Shown here: piece after piece, positions 1-7,417 of the stretch
Position numbering within the stretch: position 1 is the stretch's first letter
Layout of the letters: every line of letters starts with the position of its first letter
DNA from: CAYMSF01 sp964542255
GTDB taxonomy: Bacteria; Verrucomicrobiota; Lentisphaeria; Victivallales; Victivallaceae
Direction: 5' to 3'
Length of the DNA stretch: 20,129 nt
Assembly: GCA_964542255.1 (NCBI GenBank)
Contig: CAZITV010000025.1
Span: 1 to 20,129, forward strand
Notes under the pieces: generated by a model
What the model was told of the DNA's origin: nothing
Seen by the model: only the letters and a program-made list of their open reading frames with translations
Database searches by the model: none
Program-made: the position numbers and the translations under genes

Positions 1-45
1 TCTGTGGTGACAGTGCCTTTTTTTGCAGGAAAAAATCGCGGTAGT

Positions 46-1137
46 CTAATTGTATTTATAAGCTGCGGCGCAACTGCCTTCGGAGCTGACCATGCAGGGG
101 CCGACCGGATGTTCCGGAGTACACGAGTTAGCGAAAAACGGACATTCACGCGGATTAATCTTGCCTTTCAAGACATCGCCGCAGCGGCAACCGGTATGTT
201 CAATCCGCGGCGTTTCATTAAGGCTGAATTTGACTGCGGCATCGTAGTGCGAATATTCTGGTTTGAGTTTAAATCCGCTGCCGTTAATATTGCCGATGCC
301 GCGCCACCAGGCATCAGCGGGATTCAGATATTTTTCAAATAACGCCAGGATAAGCTGATTGCCTTCGGGTTTGACTACCCGTGTGTAAAGGTTCTCAACT
401 TCAGCACGGTTGCTGTTGATTTGGGCGATAATCGCGCTTAATCCGGAGAGAATGTCCAGCGGTTCGAATCCGGCAATAACGCATGGCAGCCGGTATTTTT
501 CTGCAAAGCTGCAGTAGGCATTGGTGCCGATAACCGCGCTGACATGTGCCGGACACAGGAATCCGTTAATATTTGCCTCTTGGTCTTCAGCAAGAGTCGT
601 CAGCGCCGGCAAAATTTGTTTGAAAGCGGTTAAAATTGATAAATTGCGGATTTGCTGTTTGGCGGCGGAATTAATAATGCTTAGCGCGGGCCCAATGGTG
701 GTTTCAAAGCCGATTGCCAAAAAAACCACCTCTTTGTCTGGATGTTCCAGCGCCAGCTCCAGTGCCATTTCCGGTGAATAGCATACCTTGACATTGCCGC
801 CGGAGGTGCGGCATGCCGCCAATGTTGAGCTGGTTCCAGGCACATTGACCATATCGCCAAAGCTGACCAGAATAATGCCGCGTTCCGCCAGACTAATCGC
901 GTTATCAATATAGCCTGCATCGGTTACGCAGACCGGACAGCCTGGACCGCTTACCAAGTTGACTGTACTTGGCAGCATTGGACGGATACCGTAGCGGGCA
1001 ATTGCCATCGTATGGCTGCCGCACACTTCCATAACATTAACTGTGGCGGGATTGGCAAGAACGGACATTTGCTGCTGGATGCGCTGCCGGATAACCGCCA
1101 CGGCGGCGGAATTGCGGAATTCATCAACGTACTTCAT
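46..1137 (-). CDS. hypD: Hydrogenase maturation protein HypD
   Basis: 363-residue protein, the usual HypD length. HypD is the iron-sulfur scaffold that, with HypC, carries the Fe(CN)2CO group that is later placed in the active site of [NiFe]-hydrogenases; it acts in the cytoplasm. Seen in the sequence: the CGSHT motif at residues 39-43, GPGCPVC at 64-70 (family-conserved cysteines of the ligand-assembly site), a GFETT block, a GFEPLDIL block, and the C-terminal cysteine cluster with CRCGDVLKG, ECPFF and CMVSSEGSC, which in the family binds a [4Fe-4S] cluster. The start ATG overlaps the hypC stop as ATGA (1134-1137), so translation is probably coupled. Nothing appears missing or broken. The next gene on this strand, most likely hypE by family synteny, would lie beyond the left edge; the 45 bases left here show no start codon for it. 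Confidence 0.97.
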   Translation of the reverse strand: MKYVDEFRNSAAVAVIRQRIQQQMSVLANPATVNVMEVCGSHTMAIARYGIRPMLPSTVNLVSGPGCPVCVTDAGYIDNAISLAERGIILVSFGDMVNVPGTSSTLAACRTSGGNVKVCYSPEMALELALEHPDKEVVFLAIGFETTIGPALSIINSAAKQQIRNLSILTAFKQILPALTTLAEDQEANINGFLCPAHVSAVIGTNAYCSFAEKYRLPCVIAGFEPLDILSGLSAIIAQINSNRAEVENLYTRVVKPEGNQLILALFEKYLNPADAWWRGIGNINGSGFKLKPEYSHYDAAVKFSLNETPRIEHTGCRCGDVLKGKINPRECPFFANSCTPEHPVGPCMVSSEGSCAAAYKYN

Positions 1138-1379
1138 AATTTATAAGTGCCGTCTGGTGACATTATTGCGGTTAATTCGCGGTAGGTTTCGATGCTTTTT
1201 TCTGCTTCTTCGCGGTTGAGTTTTTCAATGGCGAAGCCGGCGTGGACGACCACATAGTCGCCGATGGCATAATCTTTGAGCAGACTCAGATTGGCGCGGC
1301 GGCGTATTTCTCCTGAGGCGACCGTGGCTGCCCCGTTATCTAATAATTCCACTATCTGCATTGGTACAGCTAAACACAT
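1134..1379 (-). CDS. hypC: Hydrogenase maturation chaperone HypC/HupF
   Basis: 81-residue HypC/HybG family chaperone. It binds HypD during assembly of the Fe(CN)2CO unit and then delivers it to the hydrogenase large-subunit precursor. I chose the ATG at 1379 because it gives the family N-terminus MCLAVPMQIV, in which Cys2 is the essential, invariant iron-binding residue. The frame stays open 26 codons further upstream (to 1457), but that extension would bury Cys2 and is not part of the family. A GAGG/AGGT ribosome-binding region lies just upstream of 1379. The central IGDYVVVHAGFAI block is the typical HypC beta-barrel motif. The stop overlaps the start of hypD by 4 bases. With hypD this shows the organism makes a [NiFe]-hydrogenase, although no hydrogenase structural gene is in the window. 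Confidence 0.95.
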   Translation of the reverse strand: MCLAVPMQIVELLDNGAATVASGEIRRRANLSLLKDYAIGDYVVVHAGFAIEKLNREEAEKSIETYRELTAIMSPDGTYKL

Positions 1380-1613
1380 TTTATAACCTGCCTCGCTTAA
1401 AAACTTTAATAAATCAGTACTTGTTGCAGAATATAATCTGTCCGCAGTTAAATTCAACTATTGGTGCAGTAAAATAAATTTCTGCTAAGATAATCATTTA
1501 AACAAATTCAAATATTGCCCTAACACAAACCTAATAATTAAGGTATATTATATGTTTATGTTAAAATTAAACAGGCAAAAAATAGATAAGCAAACAAAAA
1601 TAAAGGAAGGCTT
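1380..1613. promoter_or_regulatory. Divergent intergenic region between hypC and the secretin-like operon
   Basis: This AT-rich stretch separates the minus-strand hypCD genes from the plus-strand secretin-like genes, so both promoters should lie here. An AT-rich TATATTATAT block at about 1544-1553 is the best -10-like candidate for the plus-strand operon, but I find no -35 at proper spacing, so exact promoters are not called. The plus-strand gene has a good AAGGAAGG ribosome-binding site at about 1603-1610. Confidence 0.35.
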
Positions 1614-3125
1614 ATGAACAGAAAGAATTTAATGGCAGTCCTCGTTGCAGCGGCAGTATTTTTGCCGTGTGCAGAAGGCTTCGCACAAAAGGTGAAAAAA
1701 CTTCACCTGAAACAAGATGACGCACAACCCTATATGGTCAGCAAAGTATATGAGCTGAAATATATGAAAGCGGACGACTTGACCCCGTTCGTACTGGGCG
1801 CGGTTAAACGGTACGATATTCAGTCACAGGTGGAACGGTTGAATTATAAATTCAAGAAAGAGCAGTATTTGGTAGTGTCAACAGCAAGGGAGATGATGCC
1901 TTATGTTGACGATATGATCGCCAAGCTCGACCGTCCAGGCAAGAAAGATGATTTAGGCTCCTTGATTGAAGGTACCGGTATTTTCCGCTATTCATACCGG
2001 CCGCGTTACCGTTCTACCGAAGAGATGGTGGTGCTGCTGAATACCGCGGTAAAGAGCGGTGACGGTCAGATTTACCGTAATCCGGAATCAAATATCATTT
2101 ACTGGAAAGATTCGCCGTCCGACTCTGCGGATATTTTGACTTGGGTACAGCGTTTTGACCGGCCGGTGCCGCAGGTGAATCTCAGTATCAATGTTTATCA
2201 GGTGCGGGAGAGCACGCTGCGCGATATTGGTATTGACTATCTGGCATGGAAAAACGGTCCTGGACTGAATTTCTTTGGTGCCGGGCTGGACATGTTTGAT
2301 TTTCTGAGTTCTGACTCGATTACCACCAATTTGACGCAGACGGCGATGGATGCCTTCAGCAACATTTCTTACTCGTTTGGCGGATTTTTTGTTGCGCCGC
2401 AGTTTGATATGAGTTTTGTGCGGGCACTGCAGCAGTCCGGTAATGCCAAACTGGCGGCCACGGCGAATTTAACCGTGATTAATAATGAACTGGGCAATTA
2501 TACCGTCAAGTTTTCACCGCAATATCAGAATATCATCAAATCCAACAATGACCAGAGCACCGTGGTTATCGGTGGCGATGCCAACTTTTCGCTCAACATT
2601 AAAAGCCCCATCATCTGTTTTCAAAGCCCCGAAAAAAATATCGGCAAAGATGGACAATATGAATTCAGCAAAAAAGCTTATGAGCAGTTGTTGAGCGGGG
2701 TCATTATCTTTAACTACAATGTATTTATGAGTTCAGTGGTGGAACGCAATAATCAGGGTGATGAACTGGTCGAAGCCAGTAACGTTTCTTCAGACCTAAC
2801 CCTGGAATTCAAAAATGAAAAAATGCTCGCATCGTGGACGCAGGACAGCGAAACAGAAGAAACCATCGGTATCCCTTATCTCTGCGAAATACCCTATGTA
2901 AAATACCTGTTCGGCACCACCACCACAGTTAAGGAAAAGACCTTCTTTATCGTTTCTGCTAAAGCGGAGCTGCTGCATCCTGAGTCCTCACTGGTACCGT
3001 TTGCCGGCAAAGTTATTTCCGCGTATGATATGGCCAAAACCGACACCGCGTTTCGCGGCGAATCCCCGGAAGTGACGAAAGTACCGGTAAAGCCTGCCGA
3101 TGTCAATGCGGATAATAAAAAATAA
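1614..3125 (+). CDS. Secretin-like outer-membrane protein (GspD/PilQ relative), copy 1
   Basis: 503 residues with an N-terminal signal peptide (basic MNRK, hydrophobic stretch, probable cleavage after GFA at about residue 24-25). The N-terminal half (about residues 38-190) has two secretin N-domain-like units, each ending in a helix like YVDDMIAKLDRP. The C-terminal half matches the secretin core weakly but in the right order: the FVRALQQSGNAKLAATANL block (compare the GspD 'ALE..GNVRVLS.P' segment) and then IGIPYLCEIPYVKYLFGTTT, which corresponds to the family 'GVPfL.dIPilG.lF' signature. Secretins form multimeric outer-membrane channels for type II secretion, type IV pili or phage export. 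Which system this serves is unknown; no ATPase, inner-membrane platform or pilin gene is nearby. A paralogue follows 29 bases downstream, presumably in the same operon. A good AAGGAAGG site supports the start. Confidence 0.75.
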   Translation: MNRKNLMAVLVAAAVFLPCAEGFAQKVKKLHLKQDDAQPYMVSKVYELKYMKADDLTPFVLGAVKRYDIQSQVERLNYKFKKEQYLVVSTAREMMPYVDDMIAKLDRPGKKDDLGSLIEGTGIFRYSYRPRYRSTEEMVVLLNTAVKSGDGQIYRNPESNIIYWKDSPSDSADILTWVQRFDRPVPQVNLSINVYQVRESTLRDIGIDYLAWKNGPGLNFFGAGLDMFDFLSSDSITTNLTQTAMDAFSNISYSFGGFFVAPQFDMSFVRALQQSGNAKLAATANLTVINNELGNYTVKFSPQYQNIIKSNNDQSTVVIGGDANFSLNIKSPIICFQSPEKNIGKDGQYEFSKKAYEQLLSGVIIFNYNVFMSSVVERNNQGDELVEASNVSSDLTLEFKNEKMLASWTQDSETEETIGIPYLCEIPYVKYLFGTTTTVKEKTFFIVSAKAELLHPESSLVPFAGKVISAYDMAKTDTAFRGESPEVTKVPVKPADVNADNKK

Positions 3126-3154
3126 TATAAATTAAAAATAAGGAAAAACAGGCT

Positions 3155-5115
3155 ATGAAATTAAATTTTAAATGGTTAATCGTGTTAGGTTTAGTGGGGA
3201 TAAACAGCAGCGGTTTCGCACAATATCCGGTCGCCGGCGCAGGGCCGAATCCGGTAATTGAACCAGGTCCGGCACCGCGTTCGTACAATGTTAACGCGTC
3301 TCAGCCATACGCCAACACGATTGTTTTGGCCGACATCCGGATGAATATTGATAAAGAGACAGAACAAGTGCATTTCGTCCGCGATAACAACGACCCGTAT
3401 GTGGTTACCAAAACTTATGTCTTAAAACATGCCGACCCGTATGAAATGCGGCCGTATATCCGTTCCGCAGTGCAGTCGAAACGGGTTTCTTCAGATAATA
3501 CTACGGTAGAGTGTATTAAGATGAATGACGGCACTAATGTCCTGATGGTATCTGCGGAAGAATTCCGCTTCAAGGATAATTCCAACGGCATGAGCATTGA
3601 TGACATCGTTGCCAAGCTCGATATGCCGAAAATGGACTCATCCACCGGACAAAAACGCTACTTTTATTTCCCGAATTTTACCAATGCCAGACAGTTGGCG
3701 GATATGGTGCGCAATGTCGGCGCCAATCCGAAAGGCGACCAGCTTGAAACTCAGGAAGGTAAAGATACCATCGTTTATGATGGTTTACTCAACTGCGTTT
3801 TCTTCTATACTCCCAACTATTCCAAGAAAAATATTGAGTATATGCTCAAACAGTATGACATCCCTAATAACGAAGTTTCAATGAAATACAGTGTCTATGA
3901 AATCTTTGCCGAAAATGACGGCAAAATCGGCGCCGATTTTCAGTCATGGAAAAATAATGACGGCACTGATTTGCTCACCACCGGCGCCCGCTACCGCAGC
4001 AACTGGTCGGCTACCTACGCCGGTGACATCGCACCGAACGGCTCCAGCAAGACGCAAATGTTCAATTTCAATCCGAAGTGGAACAGCCGGTATTTAGATT
4101 TTCTCACTGCCAAGGGCAATGCGAAAATTTTAACCACTGGCACTATTTGCGTCCGTAATAACCGTGCCGGTTATATCGAACGCCGCACTAATCTGATGAA
4201 TGCACAGTACACCGGNNNNNNNNNNNNNNNNNNNNNNNNNNNNNNNNNNNNNNNNNNNNNNNNNNNNNNNNNNNNNNNNNNNNNNNNNNNNNNNNNNNNN
4301 NNNNNNNNNNNNNNNAAATTGATTTCTCTGGTCCGTTTACCGGTAACCTGACTATTACCAAAGTCAATGACTCACAAAGCAAAATCACCCGCTATTACCT
4401 TGACCTTCAGGGTACAGCAGGCGTCAGCTTTATCAAGGGCGGGGTGAACTTTGGTCAGCAGATTGAAGCGGGCGGATTTCTGCTGGAACGCTGTTTGGAA
4501 GGAACCAGTCCCTATTTCTCTCCGAGTACTACCAATCCGCCGGTATCCGGATCTTTTAGCTATACCTACACCTGGACTCCGGTTGAATCGTGGAATACGG
4601 ATAATAATATGACCGTGTATAAAGGCTATCAGATGGGGGCGAGACCCAATCCTAACGGTTATGGATTTAAAATCCAAATCAACCCGGCCGTCTGTGAAGC
4701 GCACACCATTTTGGATGTGGCGATGAATAACGATTCCCTCATCGGATGGAACTCCGACGGCACCCCGCGCGTTGCCAAAAATAATACGGTACAAACCAAA
4801 ATTATGGTCAGCCATGCATCCAACCAATTCATCATCGGCGGACTTGAAAAGCAGGAAGTTGTCCGCGGTGTCACCGGCGTACCATTTCTCAAAGACCTTC
4901 CCATCCTCGGCTGGGCATTCTCCACTGAATCCGAGTCCACCAAAAAATCTCAACTGGTACTCGTCGCTGAATGCAGTTTTGTTACGCCTAACGAAAAGAT
5001 GAAAGATGGCGTACTCGGTGATATCAGTAAACTTAAAGGCGATACTGCTGATGCCGGTGACAAAAACAGCTGGGGATTCCAGCAGCTTGAAGTTGATGGA
5101 AAAATGAAATTCTGA
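3155..5115 (+). CDS. Secretin-like outer-membrane protein, copy 2 (interrupted by assembly gap)
   Basis: The gene runs from the ATG at 3155 (signal peptide MKLNFKWLIVLGLVG, probable cleavage after GFA) into the 100-N gap at 4216, and resumes after the gap in another frame from about 4318 to the TGA at 5113-5115. I treat it as one gene because the reading frame is open right up to both gap edges and both halves are secretin-like. At least 353 residues precede the gap and 265 follow it. The first half has N-domain-like repeats and the FLTAKGNAKILTTGTICVRN segment that opens the secretin core. The second half has NQFIIGGLEKQEVV and then GVPFLKDLPILGWAFS, the classical secretin C-terminal signature. 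Together with copy 1 it could form a mixed or alternative outer-membrane channel; the transported substrate is unknown. The start is supported by AAGGA and AGG upstream of 3155. Confidence 0.78.
4216..4315. other. Assembly gap (100 Ns)
   Basis: Exactly 100 undetermined bases, the conventional filler for a scaffold gap of unknown size. The secretin-like gene on either side is in frame 3155+3n before and 4318+3n after, which do not agree across 100 bases, so the true gap length is not 100 modulo 3 or an error lies at an edge. Confidence 0.97.
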
Positions 5116-5158
5116 TTACAGCCCATAAAAAATTTCATTCACCTTTTTGAATTTTAAT

Positions 5159-5193
5159 TTTACCGCTTGAATTTTGACACTTCAAGCGGTAAA
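5159..5193 (+). terminator. Perfect 13-bp stem-loop after the secretin-like operon
   Basis: Arms 5159-5171 and 5181-5193 are perfect inverted repeats (core ACCGCTTGAA / TTCAAGCGGT) around a 9-base loop. It lies 43 bases after the stop of the second secretin-like gene. The following TTATTT is only a short T-rich tract, so it may be a weak intrinsic terminator or an mRNA 3'-end stabilising hairpin that lets some transcription through to the ferredoxin gene. Confidence 0.6.
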
Positions 5194-5254
5194 TTATTTC
5201 CAGTATTAAAACTTTATACAGCTTTATTTAAACCTAAATTAGGAGATTTTAAAA

Positions 5255-5425
5255 ATGGCAGCTATTGTTGATGTTGAAAAATGTACCGGTTGTGAATCAT
5301 GTGTCGGCGAATGCCCGGTTGAAGCAATAAAAATGGCGGACGGCAAAGCCGTTATTTCCAGCGATTGCGTTGATTGCGGTGCCTGCGTAGGTTGCTGCCC
5401 GGTCGAAGCTATTGCTATGGAATAG
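5255..5425 (+). CDS. 2[4Fe-4S] ferredoxin, clostridial type
   Basis: A 56-residue low-potential electron carrier of the cytoplasm. It has two symmetric cluster motifs: C10-x2-C13-x2-C16-x3-C20-P and C38-x2-C41-x2-C44-x3-C48-P, each lending its last cysteine to the other cluster in the family fold; Cys47 is an additional cysteine next to the second motif. The sequence is short, acidic and almost entirely made of the two half-domains, as in clostridial ferredoxins, with none of the insertions of the Alvin type. The start ATG is preceded by AGGAGA at about 5241-5246. It stands alone between two hairpins and therefore may be its own transcription unit. Likely partners are pyruvate:ferredoxin oxidoreductase, hydrogenases or radical-SAM enzymes, but none of these links can be shown from this window. 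Confidence 0.95.
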   Translation: MAAIVDVEKCTGCESCVGECPVEAIKMADGKAVISSDCVDCGACVGCCPVEAIAME

Positions 5426-5448
5426 TTTCTGTTGCCCGTGGCTTTATA

Positions 5449-5505
5449 AGGAATTGCAGCGTATGCAGCCCTTGATTTATCGATGGCGGTTTTGCGGCAA
5501 TTCCT
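5449..5505 (+). other. Long-range inverted repeat in the ferredoxin-queD spacer
   Basis: AGGAATTGC at 5449-5457 pairs perfectly with GCAATTCCT at 5497-5505 around 39 bases. With the terminator at 5570-5597 it makes this 225-base spacer look structured. It contains no open frame of note. I do not recognise a known riboswitch in it; in particular the C-rich loop and A-rich tail of a preQ1-I aptamer are not visible. Confidence 0.35.
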
Positions 5506-5569
5506 GAATACCATCCGGCAGCTTATTTATGACCCGCCGTTTGGTTTTTGGCAACCAGCGTGACCTACT

Positions 5570-5597
5570 ACCGGAGCAATCCGGTTTTTTATTTTTT
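5570..5597 (+). terminator. Intrinsic terminator upstream of queD
   Basis: ACCGGA (5570-5575), a GCAA tetraloop of the GNRA type, and TCCGGT (5580-5585) form a compact hairpin followed at once by TTTTTATTTTTT (5586-5597). It ends about 53 bases before the queD start, so it either ends the ferredoxin transcript or acts as an attenuator for the queuosine operon. A second TCCGG at 5514-5518 could compete for the left arm. Confidence 0.8.
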
Positions 5598-5650
5598 AAG
5601 AATGTGCATTCCGAGTTATTAATAACCAGTCACTAAAAAGGCAGGAGATA

Positions 5651-6022
5651 ATGTTTGAAATAGACATAACCCGCAGCTTTTCCGCAGCGCACTGTTTGCG
5701 CGGATATCAAGGTGATTGTTCTGAACTGCATGGACACAATTGGACGGTTCAGGCTGTCCTGCAGGCAAAAAAACTCGATCATATTGGCATTGCCGTTGAC
5801 TTTAAAAAACTCAAATATGAGCTGGACGCTATTCTGGCAGAATTCGACCATACCAATATTTCTGATCATCGCGACTTTAAATCTATCAACCCAACCAGCG
5901 AAATCATCGCGCAGACCGTCTTTAAACGTTTGTCGGAAAAAATGAACGATGACAACGTCAAAGTTACCAGAATACGGGTTGGCGAATCGCCCAACTCCGC
6001 GGCAACGTATTTTACCGAATAG
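5651..6022 (+). CDS. queD: 6-carboxytetrahydropterin synthase QueD
   Basis: 123 residues, normal for the short bacterial 6-pyruvoyl-tetrahydropterin synthase family. It converts 7,8-dihydroneopterin triphosphate, made from GTP by FolE, to 6-carboxy-5,6,7,8-tetrahydropterin, the first committed step towards the 7-deazapurine preQ0. The zinc ligands are His14 (SAAHCL), His27 and His29 (ELHGHNW). The catalytic cysteine is Cys23, and the DHTNIS block (Asp66-His67) and Glu112 in GESPNSAATY complete the catalytic relay and pterin pocket. Start ATG is preceded by AGGAGATA. It is the first gene of a queD-queE-queC run; queE starts 40 bases downstream. No folE is in the window, so the substrate must be supplied from elsewhere in the genome. 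Confidence 0.95.
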   Translation: MFEIDITRSFSAAHCLRGYQGDCSELHGHNWTVQAVLQAKKLDHIGIAVDFKKLKYELDAILAEFDHTNISDHRDFKSINPTSEIIAQTVFKRLSEKMNDDNVKVTRIRVGESPNSAATYFTE

Positions 6023-6062
6023 CAGCCGGCAACCGCCAATAATCAAAACGGAATCAGCATTG

Positions 6063-6716
6063 ATGACGACACTGGCGATAGCAGAAACATTTGTTAGTAT
6101 TCAGGGCGAGTCCACTCGCGCCGGACGTTTGTGCTGTTTTATCCGGTGCGCCGGCTGCAATTTGCGTTGTGCTTACTGTGATACACTCTATGCCGCTGAA
6201 TTCAACGCCGGTGAACTCATCGAAATCGATAAATTAGTCAAGTTCGCGGCTGATTCCGGCGTAGCGCTGGTGGAAATAACTGGCGGCGAGCCGCTAATGC
6301 AGGCTGGAACAACTGAACTTTGCGCCAAAATAGTCGCTGCCGGAAAGACGGTGCTGATTGAAACCAACGGCTCGCTGCCGATTTGGCATTTACCGGACGG
6401 AGTAATCCGGATTATTGACTGCAAAACTCCATCCAGCGGCGAATCCGGACGGAATCTATACCAGAATTACGATTATTTAACATCCAATGACGAAATTAAA
6501 TTTGTGCTGGCCGATATTAACGATTATAGTTTTGCCAAGACGGTTATTGAACAATATCAACTCTTTAACAAAACTGATAAAATATTATTCAGCCCGGTCG
6601 CAGGCAGGTTGGAACCGCAAACTCTGGCGCAGTGGATGCGCAGCGACAAAAGCCGGGCAATACTGCAGCTGCAGTTACATAAAATAATCTGGGGCGCAGA
6701 GCAAAAAGGAGTCTGA
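6063..6716 (+). CDS. queE: 7-carboxy-7-deazaguanine synthase QueE (radical SAM)
   Basis: 217 residues from the chosen ATG. A radical S-adenosylmethionine enzyme that rearranges 6-carboxytetrahydropterin into 7-carboxy-7-deazaguanine, the second step of preQ0 synthesis. The [4Fe-4S]/SAM motif is C32-x3-C36-x2-C39 (CNLRCAYC), preceded by the substrate-binding segment FVSIQGEST and followed by the SAM-binding EITGGEPL. IETNGS and the later FSPV block are also family features. The frame is open upstream to 5949, inside queD, but the family N-terminus (TLAIAETFVSIQGE) begins right at 6063, so the longer version is rejected. The ribosome-binding site is weak (GGA about a dozen bases upstream), which fits coupling to queD. 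The queC start is 2 bases after the stop. Confidence 0.94.
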   Translation: MTTLAIAETFVSIQGESTRAGRLCCFIRCAGCNLRCAYCDTLYAAEFNAGELIEIDKLVKFAADSGVALVEITGGEPLMQAGTTELCAKIVAAGKTVLIETNGSLPIWHLPDGVIRIIDCKTPSSGESGRNLYQNYDYLTSNDEIKFVLADINDYSFAKTVIEQYQLFNKTDKILFSPVAGRLEPQTLAQWMRSDKSRAILQLQLHKIIWGAEQKGV

Positions 6717-6718
6717 AT

Positions 6719-7411
6719 ATGGCAGGTGCAGTAGTATTACTGAGCGGTGGATTGGATTCAGCCACGGTTCTGGCGCTGGCAGCTAAAAATGGTTTTTCTT
6801 GTTATGCACTGAGTTTTAATTATGGGCAGCGTCATCGTTGCGAGCTGGATGCCGCTAAAAAAATCGCCGCCGCCGCACAGGTGGTGGAACATATTGTCAT
6901 TGATATCGATTTGCGCCGCTGGGGCGGTTCCGCACTGACTTCGGCGATGCCGGTACCGGACGCCGGCAGTTCCACAGGTATCCCGGTAACTTATGTGCCG
7001 GCACGTAATACTATTTTTCTCTCTTTTGCGGTCGGTTATGCGGAGACGCTCGGAGTCAAAGACATTTTTATCGGGGTCAATTCAGTAGATTATTCAGGTT
7101 ATCCAGATTGCCGTCCGCGGTTTATCGCCGCGTTTGAAGAATGCGCGGTGCTTGGCACTAAGGCTTGCGATGAAGGCTGGAGATTCAAAATTCATGCACC
7201 GCTGCAAACATTGACTAAACCTGAAATCATTCGCCGCGGTATAGCACTGGGCGTTGATTACAGCCTGACTCACAGTTGCTACAATCCGGATACAGACGGA
7301 TTGGCGTGCGGTAAATGCGATAGCTGCCGGCTCCGCCATGAAGGTTTTATTAAGGCAGAGGTGCCCGATCCGACACGTTACAAAAAACATATTGCCTTAT
7401 CATCAGGTTAA
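6719..7411 (+). CDS. queC: 7-cyano-7-deazaguanine (preQ0) synthase QueC
   Basis: 230 residues, the standard QueC length. An ATP-dependent ligase of the adenine-nucleotide alpha-hydrolase fold that turns 7-carboxy-7-deazaguanine plus ammonia into preQ0. The PP-loop SGGLDS is at residues 9-14, followed by FNYGQRH (33-39) and YVPARNTIFLS (92-102), which are family signatures. The structural zinc ligands are Cys187, Cys197, Cys200 and Cys203 (SCY...CGKCDSC). An AAGGAG site at about 6706-6711 lies inside the end of queE, and only 2 bases separate the genes. With queD and queE the path to preQ0 is complete in this operon. QueF and the tRNA-guanine transglycosylase, needed for queuosine itself, are not in the window, so end use is inferred. 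Confidence 0.97.
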   Translation: MAGAVVLLSGGLDSATVLALAAKNGFSCYALSFNYGQRHRCELDAAKKIAAAAQVVEHIVIDIDLRRWGGSALTSAMPVPDAGSSTGIPVTYVPARNTIFLSFAVGYAETLGVKDIFIGVNSVDYSGYPDCRPRFIAAFEECAVLGTKACDEGWRFKIHAPLQTLTKPEIIRRGIALGVDYSLTHSCYNPDTDGLACGKCDSCRLRHEGFIKAEVPDPTRYKKHIALSSG

Positions 7412-7417
7412 ATATTT

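Noticed and set aside
461..471. GGTTCGAATCC, identical to the T-loop region of many tRNAs
   Set aside because: It lies inside hypD and is the reverse complement of codons for the conserved GFEP block; no acceptor stem or anticodon arm can be placed around it.
1134..1457. Longer 107-residue version of HypC with a 26-residue N-terminal extension
   Set aside because: HypC needs its Cys at position 2; the ATG at 1379 gives MCLAVP and has a ribosome-binding site, so the extension is untranslated leader.
5174..5179. Perfect TTGACA -35 hexamer before the ferredoxin gene
   Set aside because: It is in the loop of the 13-bp hairpin and no -10-like hexamer occurs 16-18 bases downstream, so I do not call a promoter.
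5949..6062. N-terminal extension of QueE overlapping queD in another frame
   Set aside because: The family N-terminus begins at the ATG 6063 and the upstream residues are a shadow of queD.
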